From NCBI GenBank assembly GCA_021199655.1, contig JAJQHQ010000101.1, forward strand, positions 1-64,000: a stretch of DNA of 64,000 nucleotides, read 5' to 3'. The translations under genes were made by a program, and so were the position numbers. How positions within the stretch are numbered: the first letter of the stretch is position 1; every line of letters starts with the position of its first letter. A model generated the notes under the pieces. The model ran no database searches and was not told the DNA's origin. It saw only the letters and a program-made list of their open reading frames with translations. Shown piece after piece: positions 1-7,104 of the stretch. The DNA is from Lachnospiraceae bacterium. GTDB taxonomy: Bacteria; Bacillota; Clostridia; Lachnospirales; Lachnospiraceae.

Positions 1-121
1 CTCTTTTAGAATCTTTTCAAGGTTGTCTCACTGTTCAGTTATCAAGGTGCTTCTTGTTTTTTGTGCCGCCCTTTTCATCAGCGGCATCGACTATACTACC
101 ACTCACTTTTGAATTTGTCAA
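1..121 (-). promoter_or_regulatory. rRNA operon promoter and leader (operon lies left of window)
   Basis: Read on the minus strand there is TTGACA (121-116), a 17-base spacer and TAGTAT (98-93). An A/T-rich tract (about 125-160) lies upstream and resembles an UP element. The transcribed part then reads GCACCTTGATAACTGAACAG and a second CCTTGAAAAG block, the kind of sequence found in Firmicutes 16S leaders and spacers. No gene of the window is served by it, so it probably drives an rrn operon whose 16S gene begins just outside. The promoter is seen directly; the rRNA assignment is inferred. Confidence 0.6.
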
Positions 122-509
122 CCACTTTTTTCAAATTTTTTTCCAGATTTTTTTTAGCGTATTTGACTGGTTTTTTCGTCTGCTAAGTAATATCACTTCC
201 GGCTTTCCTTATATTCTTTCCTTATATTAAGAAAATAACTTTCCACATGAAATGATATGTTTCATTTGCTTTCTTTCAATTCATTTTCAATGTTTTTATA
301 GTATGATATTCCGGCAAATGGATGACTGCCGCTTATCGGATGTATCCGTTCGAACAGAAGACGGCTTGTCTGCTTCTGCTCACCTGTGCGGTGCCTGATT
401 GTTCTGCCTGCCAGCGGCAAGTAATTACAACCGGTTCTGCGCAAAAATCGCGGCCCGTATTCCGTACCGGAAAAGGTGTGGAACGAATTGTGGAAAGGAG
501 ATTTTAATA

Positions 510-3074
510 ATGAAGAAAAAATGGCTGTCTGTCTTTCTGGCCGGCACGCTCTGTCTTTCGGGACTGTCAGCGCCGTTAAACAGCTGCGCGGAAAGCAATT
601 CTGAAACAACAGATGTCACTACCGCCGTCTCAGATCAGGCGTACATTGAAGAAACCCTCAACCTTGCAAACAACGAGGATCAGACCTGGACTTATCAGGA
701 AAGCGCGGATGCCTGGGTACTGTCTGTCGTTTCCGCAGTTGCGTACCCTGAGCTTCCTGATGAGCAGGGCGTATCAGTCTGCGTACCGGGCGCGTATGTC
801 ACCGGTATTGACACGGACGGCGACGGGGAAGCGGATGTCACAGCGGAATCAGCGGCAGAATCCGGTTCCACTTCTGTCAACGGTTCGCTTGTGATCGATT
901 ATGAGGCGGAAATCGTGAGCACGAACGGGCAGACCTACACAGCCGCTACAGCCCCGGTCATCCTCAATACCGGTGCGGCAGGCTACAGTTCCTCCAACAA
1001 CTCTACAGCAGCTACGACTTATGCTGCAGAAGGCTATATCAATGTCGCCTGCGGCAACCGCGGCAAGCAGGACACTGCGACCGACGACGACGGCAATACC
1101 TATTACACCGGCGACGCACCGTCCTGTCTGGCCGACCAGAAAGCGGCAACCCGCTATGTGAAATACAACATCCTGCTCGGCAACCTGCCCGGAAGTGTGG
1201 ATTACTTTGTATCGACCGGCGGTTCCGGCGGCGGAGCACACGCAACAATGTTTGCGGCAACTTCGAACAATTCGGATTTCTACGATTATCAGATTGAAGC
1301 CGGTGCGGTCGGTGTTTACCGGCTGGAGGACGGCAGCTACTCTACCACCGTTACCATCGACGGAGTCGACTATGAGATCTCGGACGGAGCATGGGGCTGT
1401 GTCGCGTACAGTGCGATCACTTCTCTGTACGAGGGCGACATGGCAATGGCGTTCGAGTATTACATGGATACGACCTATGAGTTTGGTTCCTCTTTCCAAG
1501 AACAGCTCGCGGCCTATCTCTCTGAAGCATACATGGAGTACATTAACGAGCAGGAACTCTCTGTAGAAGAATCCGCGGTCGGGTTTGATCTAAACGGAGA
1601 CGGCGACCAGGATGACACGATCGCGCTGACAATCGAATATGATCTGGATGCGTATCCGGAGACCAATGGCTACTATGGTACCTACCTGGATCTGTATCTC
1701 GCGGAATTCACTTCCAATCTGCAGTGGTATCTCGACAATCTCGACTACGCAGATGGCTGGACCTGGTTCGATTCGGACGGCAACGCCTTACGCGATGAAG
1801 AAGTCGCGGCTATGACGACAGAAGACAAGGCAGCTGCTTTTATTGAAGGACGCTACGCGTCATCGAGCAGTACCGGCATGGGCGGCGGCATGGGTGAGCT
1901 CCCGAGCGGCATGAACGGCGCAGCGGACTTTGGCGATAAGGATCTTACAGAACTGGGCGACCTTTCTGAGATGGGCGATATTCCGGACGGTGACAGCACT
2001 GGCGGCATGCGAGGAGGCATGGGCGGCGGACGCGGCGACCGTACGGATGCAGACGTGACAGCGGATGCAGGAGATATGGCTGATTCGGCTTCAGACACTG
2101 ATTCCTCTGCCGAGATGACCGGTGAACTGCCTGACGGAGAAGCTCCGGATATCGATATCTCTGCTGCAGGCAGTCTGCCGGATGACGTATCCGGTGAGCT
2201 GCCCGACGGAGAAGCTCCGGCTGACCTGGCAGACACAGATGGTTCCGATGCGGCCGGGATTCCTTCGAATGCTGCCGGCACGGAAGAAGGCACTGAAGAC
2301 GGAGAAAGCAGCGAGGATGAGACTGAAGCTGTAAACGACAACACCGCAAATCAGCTCGAGGTCGGCACTCCGGATGCGGGAACCACGCAGTCCGCTACCG
2401 GTTCTCAGGATTCAGCAAACTATGAGACCTACGAAGAGATGGTCGCAGCCTATGAGGAAGACATCGCATCTATCCTGGAAGGCGACAAATACGGCAACAA
2501 TATTGTTTCACTTTACAATCCGCTGAACTACATCGGTGCGGAGGATACGGAGGATCCTACCTGGACGAGGATCGTCATGGGTGCTTCTGAGGGAGATATG
2601 TCCATGTTTACCTCTCTGAATCTCCAGATCGCGATGCTGAACGCCGGAGTCGACGCAGAGATCGAGTGGCAGTGGAACGGCGGCCATGTACCGTCCGAGA
2701 TCTTCGGTAATTCTCTCGCTCTCTACGTGGATCAGATGTACGGCGAGTATGTAGACGGTGCTGCAGCCATCGAGAAGGCCGCGGCGGAAGCGCAGACCAC
2801 CAACGGCACCGCCACCGAGGCGACCGGCACGGATCTCACCTCCTGGGTGAATTACGAGGACATCTCCAATGTTTCCTTCTCTCTCGCTGACGCGGTCGCA
2901 TACCGCACGGCAGGCGCAAGCAAAGCGATCCCCGGATTCGATGTGATCGATTACGGGCAGGAGGATTATGTGTTCGGCAACACCGAACAGGACGCGCGCC
3001 ACTGGAACACGTTCCTGCTGGAAATCTTCCAGACCTACGCGGATGTGCTTTCTCCATTGTTTAATCAGGGTTGA
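510..3074 (+). CDS. Tannase/feruloyl-esterase-like secreted alpha/beta hydrolase with acidic linker
   Basis: Protein of 854 residues, probably an exported ester hydrolase acting on galloyl or feruloyl esters. The start at 510 follows GAAAGGAG at a good distance. The N-terminus has a signal peptide (MKKK, hydrophobic to residue 23) with Cys26 in a lipobox-like LNSC, so it may be a lipoprotein. The block YINVACGNRG, a nucleophile Ser239 in TGGSGGGAH, Asp696 (GASEGDMS) and His726 (NGGHVPSE) match the catalytic layout of subtype B bacterial tannases. Residues about 451-635 are a low-complexity stretch rich in Gly, Met, Asp, Glu and Ser (repeats of GELPDGEAP and GGMGGG) between nucleophile and Asp/His. 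It converges on a LysR regulator 20 bases away. True substrate unknown. Confidence 0.72.
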   Translation: MKKKWLSVFLAGTLCLSGLSAPLNSCAESNSETTDVTTAVSDQAYIEETLNLANNEDQTWTYQESADAWVLSVVSAVAYPELPDEQGVSVCVPGAYVTGIDTDGDGEADVTAESAAESGSTSVNGSLVIDYEAEIVSTNGQTYTAATAPVILNTGAAGYSSSNNSTAATTYAAEGYINVACGNRGKQDTATDDDGNTYYTGDAPSCLADQKAATRYVKYNILLGNLPGSVDYFVSTGGSGGGAHATMFAATSNNSDFYDYQIEAGAVGVYRLEDGSYSTTVTIDGVDYEISDGAWGCVAYSAITSLYEGDMAMAFEYYMDTTYEFGSSFQEQLAAYLSEAYMEYINEQELSVEESAVGFDLNGDGDQDDTIALTIEYDLDAYPETNGYYGTYLDLYLAEFTSNLQWYLDNLDYADGWTWFDSDGNALRDEEVAAMTTEDKAAAFIEGRYASSSSTGMGGGMGELPSGMNGAADFGDKDLTELGDLSEMGDIPDGDSTGGMRGGMGGGRGDRTDADVTADAGDMADSASDTDSSAEMTGELPDGEAPDIDISAAGSLPDDVSGELPDGEAPADLADTDGSDAAGIPSNAAGTEEGTEDGESSEDETEAVNDNTANQLEVGTPDAGTTQSATGSQDSANYETYEEMVAAYEEDIASILEGDKYGNNIVSLYNPLNYIGAEDTEDPTWTRIVMGASEGDMSMFTSLNLQIAMLNAGVDAEIEWQWNGGHVPSEIFGNSLALYVDQMYGEYVDGAAAIEKAAAEAQTTNGTATEATGTDLTSWVNYEDISNVSFSLADAVAYRTAGASKAIPGFDVIDYGQEDYVFGNTEQDARHWNTFLLEIFQTYADVLSPLFNQG

Positions 3075-3093
3075 TCGGAAGCTGCACCGGGCT

Positions 3094-3978
3094 TCATCCC
3101 TGTACGAGCTCCTGCACGTAGTGTAAAAACTCCTCCGCCGCATGCGAAAGGGAATGATTTTTGTTCCAGATCAGCACATAAGACGCTGTCATCTGCGGAT
3201 TGATCAGCTTTTTGATACACACGGAAGCATCTGTCCCAATGTTGGCGGAGGCCGGATAAATCGTAATACCAACATTCTGCCGGGTCAGCTCATAGGCATT
3301 CAGCATATGGGCGATCCGGCAGCGTACTTTAAGGTTTTTCTCCGGGGAAGACAGCCAGCCTGCAATCTCCTGCAGGCGCGATTCCCTGGAGGGAATGATC
3401 AGGTCATACTGAATGACCCGCTGAAAATCTACCGTATCTCCCGGCTCTTTCGCCAGGGGACAGGAGGAAGGGATCATCGCGATCCACGGTTCAGAATAGA
3501 CCGGAAGCGCGTTGATCCCTTCCGCGTTGTGCGGCTCCATAATCAGCGCCAGCTCACAAAGGCCCTTTGTCAGGCGATTGACTACCTCATCTGAATTACC
3601 GTTCCAGAGATTGTAAGTAACATGCGGGTGTTCCTTCTGAAAGCCCGCGATCCACTGCGAAAACAGCGCGGGCGCGTGTCCTTCCACCGAGGCAAGGTAA
3701 ATCGTACCCTGAAGCCCGCCGTGCATCTCCTTTACATCCTCGGCAGATCTGTTGACCAGATCCAGTACACGTATGGCATACTGGCGAAACAGCTGCCCTT
3801 CCTCCGTCAGCTGCAGTGCATGCGGTTTCCGGATAAACAGGCTCACCCCAAGCTCTTCTTCCAGCTCCTTAATCTGCCGGCTTAAAGGCGGCTGCGCAAT
3901 GCAGAGCTTCTCCGCTGCCCGTGTAAAATTCATCTCCTCCGCCACCGCAAGAAAATATCGAATGTGCCGCAGTTCCAT
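3094..3978 (-). CDS. LysR-family transcriptional regulator
   Basis: Protein of 294 residues starting MELRHIRYF; this start has GGGAGG nine bases upstream and is preferred over an ATG 21 bases earlier. An N-terminal winged helix-turn-helix (FTRAAEKLCIAQPPLSRQIK) is followed by a coiled linker and a LysR effector-binding domain. Length is normal. The gene converges with the tannase-like gene and diverges from the small peptide gene at 4269 and its promoter, the usual arrangement for a LysR protein controlling the divergent unit. Lactobacillus tannase genes are also linked to LysR regulators, so a role in aromatic ester metabolism is possible but only inferred. Confidence 0.88.
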   Translation of the reverse strand: MELRHIRYFLAVAEEMNFTRAAEKLCIAQPPLSRQIKELEEELGVSLFIRKPHALQLTEEGQLFRQYAIRVLDLVNRSAEDVKEMHGGLQGTIYLASVEGHAPALFSQWIAGFQKEHPHVTYNLWNGNSDEVVNRLTKGLCELALIMEPHNAEGINALPVYSEPWIAMIPSSCPLAKEPGDTVDFQRVIQYDLIIPSRESRLQEIAGWLSSPEKNLKVRCRIAHMLNAYELTRQNVGITIYPASANIGTDASVCIKKLINPQMTASYVLIWNKNHSLSHAAEEFLHYVQELVQG

Positions 3979-4147
3979 GTCATATGTCCTCCCGTTCATT
4001 CATTTCGTAAAACCTTTTTGATCATGAGTATATCAGTATCCGGCTCATCAGAGCCCCCGCATCAAACATTGGATGTGGGGTGGGACGTGGGTCGTTCCTG
4101 TCTTTTATAATACCTTTCAGGTATCACAACACGTTTATTATATGTAT

Positions 4148-4176
4148 TTTACAATCATAAGTCAATGCGTTATGAT
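4148..4176 (+). promoter_or_regulatory. Promoter for small peptide gene
   Basis: TTTACA (4148-4153), a 17-base spacer and TATGAT (4171-4176) form a near-consensus vegetative promoter in the gap divergent to the LysR gene. Transcription would start near 4183 and give an 85-base leader before the 25-codon gene. Confidence 0.6.
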
Positions 4177-4268
4177 ACAGCCATAAAGAAACACGAGATG
4201 CAGTTGCCGGATACCTGCAAAGGTTCGTCGCAATCGCATCGGTTCCGGATTTGAAAGGAGGAATTGCC

Positions 4269-4346
4269 ATGTTGAAGTTCATGAAGAAAGCAGCTCTGTT
4301 TCTCGAGGATTATTATGAGAGCTTCGCAACACCGAATTTTCACTGA
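4269..4346 (+). CDS. 25-residue peptide gene
   Basis: A short open frame encodes 25 residues, beginning MLKFMKKAALF and ending ATPNFH. It is preceded by AAAGGAGG seven bases before the ATG, as good a ribosome binding site as any in the window, and by the promoter at 4148-4176. A strong hairpin terminator follows at 4446. The peptide is amphipathic: basic and hydrophobic at the start, acidic and aromatic in the middle (LEDYYE). I do not recognise a family. It could be a regulatory leader peptide, a signalling peptide or a small toxin; translation is inferred only from the initiation signals. Confidence 0.5.
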   Translation: MLKFMKKAALFLEDYYESFATPNFH

Positions 4347-4445
4347 TTACCGATAAAAGCGGACAAAGCCGAATCTTATGTTCCTCTCACAGCGGGTTCG
4401 TCCGCGTCGCACATCCGTCCTGCGGATTCACGACAACACATGCAG

Positions 4446-4490
4446 AAAAAAGGGATACCCTTCTGGCGGTGGGCATCCCTTTTTTCTTGT
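4446..4490. terminator. Rho-independent terminator
   Basis: Stem AAAAAAGGGATACCC (4446-4460) pairs with GGGCATCCCTTTTTT (4471-4485) around a 10-base loop. Runs of A and T on both sides would let it work in both directions. It closes the small-peptide transcript before the LacI gene. Confidence 0.85.
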
Positions 4491-4515
4491 GTTTTTTCCT
4501 GTTCGAATCTATAAT

Positions 4516-4542
4516 GTAACTGTTCAGTACCTTCACAGTTAC
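4516..4542. repeat. GTAACTGT-N11-ACAGTTAC hairpin repeat, copy 1
   Basis: Perfect 8-base inverted repeat GTAACTGT/ACAGTTAC around the 11-base loop TCAGTACCTTC. It sits just upstream of the LacI ribosome binding site. It is the reference copy of a family found at ten or more places in this window, nearly all intergenic. Confidence 0.85.
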
Positions 4543-4573
4543 GGAAAAACAGCTGATTTAAGGAGTATCTCTC

Positions 4574-5623
4574 ATGTCGTTAAAAAAAATAGCCGAAATG
4601 ACAGGCGTATCCATATCTACCGTATCCCGGGTCCTGAACAACCGGGATTACAACTGCGCGTCGGAAGAACTGAAGGATAAGATCTGGGCAGCGGCAAAAG
4701 AAATCCACTATATTCCAAATGAAAGCGCGCGGAATCTGAAGCTGGGCGGGGAGAGCCGGCGTACCGCTCCCATCCGCAATCTCACCGTGATTCTGGAACG
4801 ATTCAGTTCTCTGGACGACGACCCGTTTTTCCGTGAACTGTACCGCAGCGTGGAACAGGAAGCGTTTGCCTGTGGCTGCACCATCAGGGACATCTGCTTT
4901 TCTGAGCCTGATATGGCTGCTTTGCGAAAGGAAAAAGCAGACGGATACATTGTCCTTGGGCGTATCTCCACGCAGTCTCTGCAGCGATTAAAAAGAATCA
5001 GCAAAAACATCGTCTCCATCAGCCGGAATCCGACGCAGTTCGAAGTAGACGAGATCATCTGCGACGGAAGATCCGCGGCGGTGTGCGCGATGGAATACCT
5101 GATCAGCAAAGGATACCGGCGTATCGCCTATATCGGCGACTGCTCTCACGAAGACCGGTATGTAGGATACTGCGATACGATCATTCGAAACGGCCTTCCT
5201 ATGGATTACGCCGCTGTTTTCCCCACGGATCAGCGAGCGGAAAGCGGCTGCGCCGCGATGAAAAAGCTGCTCGCGGCAAATACCGCGGAGGCAGTTTTCT
5301 GCGCCAATGACGCCACTGCCATCGGCTGCCTGCAAGGCTGGCAGGAATACAGTCGGGAAATAAAAAAGGATTCGGCTCCAGCCGGAAAACCCGTTACGCA
5401 GCCCTGCGCCAAAAAAAGCGCCGGCAAAATGCCGGCGCTGATCTCCATTGACGATATCAAGGAAGCGGAGGAAGTAACTCCCGCTCTGACGACCGTTCAT
5501 GTTCCCCACGAGGATATGGGCAAAACGGCCGTGAAGGTTCTGCTTGACCGCATACAAAAAGGACATACGGAAAAGCTGCGCGTAGAATTTCCCAGCCGTC
5601 TGGTAGTGCGGGAGAGCTGCTGA
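4574..5623 (+). CDS. LacI-family transcriptional regulator
   Basis: Protein of 349 residues starting MSLKKIAEM with AAGGAG nine bases upstream. The LacI helix-turn-helix (SLKKIAEMTGVSISTVSRVL) and hinge are followed by a periplasmic-binding-protein-like sugar-sensing domain (residues about 60-345). It converges on a GH53 galactanase, and a galacto-oligosaccharide response is therefore plausible. Odd point: where family members normally have a short link before the (I)SIDDI strand, this protein has about 20 extra residues rich in Lys, Ala and Pro. The DNA for these contains a complete terminator for the opposite strand. Confidence 0.88.
   Translation: MSLKKIAEMTGVSISTVSRVLNNRDYNCASEELKDKIWAAAKEIHYIPNESARNLKLGGESRRTAPIRNLTVILERFSSLDDDPFFRELYRSVEQEAFACGCTIRDICFSEPDMAALRKEKADGYIVLGRISTQSLQRLKRISKNIVSISRNPTQFEVDEIICDGRSAAVCAMEYLISKGYRRIAYIGDCSHEDRYVGYCDTIIRNGLPMDYAAVFPTDQRAESGCAAMKKLLAANTAEAVFCANDATAIGCLQGWQEYSREIKKDSAPAGKPVTQPCAKKSAGKMPALISIDDIKEAEEVTPALTTVHVPHEDMGKTAVKVLLDRIQKGHTEKLRVEFPSRLVVRESC
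5411..5439 (-). terminator. Terminator of GH53 gene, embedded in LacI coding sequence
   Basis: On the minus strand AGCGCCGGCA (5439-5430), loop TTT and TGCCGGCGCT (5426-5417) are followed by a T run (5417-5411). It lies 186 bases beyond the GH53 stop codon and inside the codons of the convergent LacI gene. Confidence 0.75.
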
Positions 5624-5624
5624 G

Positions 5625-6767
5625 TCAGCTCTCCTTTTTGATCACCCGAAGCGCCGGCAGCGCATTCCCCTCGTAATCAAACAGCGCCTGATTCGCCCAC
5701 TCATTTCCATACGGCCCCGACTCCTGAATGTATGCGCAGGAAGCCTCGTTCGCCCAGCCAACGTTCGGAACCGGAAGCCAGGCAGGTTCCCAGTAGATAA
5801 AGCCGCAGCCCAGTCCATCCGGCACCTGCCGGATCACCCGGATACAGTCTCTCATGAAATCCGCCTGTCCCTGCGGAGTCATCGGATACGGCACATTCGC
5901 GGCAATCTCCGGCTTTGTTGCCATGCCCTTGCGCTCCCCGGATGCAAGATGCTCATACGCGGCGTAATCCTCCATGGTAAATCCCATTGAGACCTCTGCC
6001 ACAACCAGCTTCTTTCCATACCGTTTTGCAATATCGTTCATGTTATTCTGAAGCATATCCAGCGTTCCATGCCAGAACGGATAATAAGACAGTCCTATGT
6101 ATTCAAAATCTTCCCCGCCGTTCGCGAAATAATGATCAAACCAGCTGCGGTAAAGTGCGTTATTGCCGCCGTTGTCAAGATGAAGCATGACGGGGATTTT
6201 ATTCGCAGCAAAATCTCTTACTGCGCGAATGCCCGCACTTACAAATGCCGCCACGTTTTTATACGCATGCAGCAGTTCTTCCTGTTTCCTGCATGGCGGC
6301 AGCTGTCCCATCGGCCACAGCAGCCCGTTTGAGAGTTCATTTCCGACTGCCACCATCTGCGGCACGATATCTTCCTCACGGCAGCGGTTCAAGATCTGCA
6401 GGGTATACTCATACACCGCCTGCTCCAGCTCTTTTTCATCCATGCCGCGCCATGCCTTCGGCACGCGCTGCTTTCCGGGATCCGCCCAGAAATCACTGTA
6501 ATGAAAATCCAGCAGCCAGCCGACGCCCAGCTTTTTCGCCCGCTTTGCGAGAGCCAGAGTCGTTTCAATATCTCCGCCACCCGCGCCGTAAGAATTTCCA
6601 TTCTCGTCAAACGGATCATTCCACAGACGCAGCCGTACCAGGTTCATGCCGTAGCTTTTCAGAATTTCCATGGCATCCGCCTGCTGCCCGTTGTCAAAAA
6701 ATTTACCGCCGTTTTCTTCCACCGCCTGCAGCGTAGAAAGATCCATTCCTGTAATCCAGTTGTCCAT
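5625..6767 (-). CDS. GH53 arabinogalactan endo-beta-1,4-galactanase
   Basis: Protein of 380 residues that hydrolyses beta-1,4-galactan or its oligomers. The TIM-barrel GH53 signature is clear from WITGMDLSTL to the end. Expected acid/base Glu144 lies in VGNELSNGLLWP and nucleophile Glu258 in VVAEVSMGF. I start at ATG 6767 because AGGTGA lies at the right distance; a GTG nine bases upstream is less suited. There is no signal peptide, so it should act in the cytoplasm on imported oligosaccharides, unlike Bacillus GanB, which is secreted. It is the last gene of a minus-strand group and converges with the LacI gene. Confidence 0.88.
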   Translation of the reverse strand: MDNWITGMDLSTLQAVEENGGKFFDNGQQADAMEILKSYGMNLVRLRLWNDPFDENGNSYGAGGGDIETTLALAKRAKKLGVGWLLDFHYSDFWADPGKQRVPKAWRGMDEKELEQAVYEYTLQILNRCREEDIVPQMVAVGNELSNGLLWPMGQLPPCRKQEELLHAYKNVAAFVSAGIRAVRDFAANKIPVMLHLDNGGNNALYRSWFDHYFANGGEDFEYIGLSYYPFWHGTLDMLQNNMNDIAKRYGKKLVVAEVSMGFTMEDYAAYEHLASGERKGMATKPEIAANVPYPMTPQGQADFMRDCIRVIRQVPDGLGCGFIYWEPAWLPVPNVGWANEASCAYIQESGPYGNEWANQALFDYEGNALPALRVIKKES

Positions 6768-6784
6768 AATTGTCACCTGTACCG

Positions 6785-6853
6785 AAAACTGCCGTGAAAC
6801 CGTTTACTCTTCTTCCATACACCGGCCCGAATATACGGTTTCAAGGCAGTTTT
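6785..6853. repeat. Long inverted repeat upstream of GH53
   Basis: AAAACTGCCGTGAAACCGT (6785-6803) pairs with ACGGTTTCAAGGCAGTTTT (6835-6853) with one mismatch over 19 bases and a 31-base loop. On the minus strand it ends in TTTT and could be a weak terminator or attenuator between the 77-residue gene and GH53. It could also hold two regulator half-sites. Confidence 0.6.
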
Positions 6854-6870
6854 ATTCATCCCATTTACTG

Positions 6871-7104
6871 TCATCCCTCTGAGAAATCCTCGAAATCCTT
6901 CTCCTCAAACCGCCGCATCATCGCGCCGTAGCGGAAACGCGCCATCTGGTTTTTCTTAAGAACGTCTTCCTCACTGCCGCGATACTGGCAGCGGATGCAG
7001 TAATATTCTTTCTTTTCCTTATCATAGAACATATCCAGATCCAGGTCTCTCATAAAGCAGGATGGACAGCGATAATTTAATTTGCCTTTTCCAGATTGAG
7101 CCAT
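6871..7104 (-). CDS. Small zinc-ribbon protein (77 residues)
   Basis: Protein with two cysteine pairs, CPSC and CIRC, about 23 residues apart, typical of a zinc ribbon, and a basic, Arg- and Met-rich tail. GGAGG lies about ten bases before the ATG. The first 28 bases overlap the 3-prime end of the upstream 650-residue gene in another frame, so the two are probably translationally coupled. I do not recognise a named family; a nucleic-acid-binding or chaperone-like role is only a guess. Confidence 0.6.
   Translation of the reverse strand: MAQSGKGKLNYRCPSCFMRDLDLDMFYDKEKKEYYCIRCQYRGSEEDVLKKNQMARFRYGAMMRRFEEKDFEDFSEG

Noticed and set aside
849..1499. Open frame of 216 codons on the minus strand inside the tannase-like gene
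   Set aside because: Its Val/Arg/Cys-rich composition is that of an antisense shadow, and it has no initiation signals.
1853..2344. Serine/proline-rich minus-strand frame of 163 codons
   Set aside because: It is the antisense of the Gly/Asp/Glu-rich linker of the tannase-like protein and has no initiation signals.
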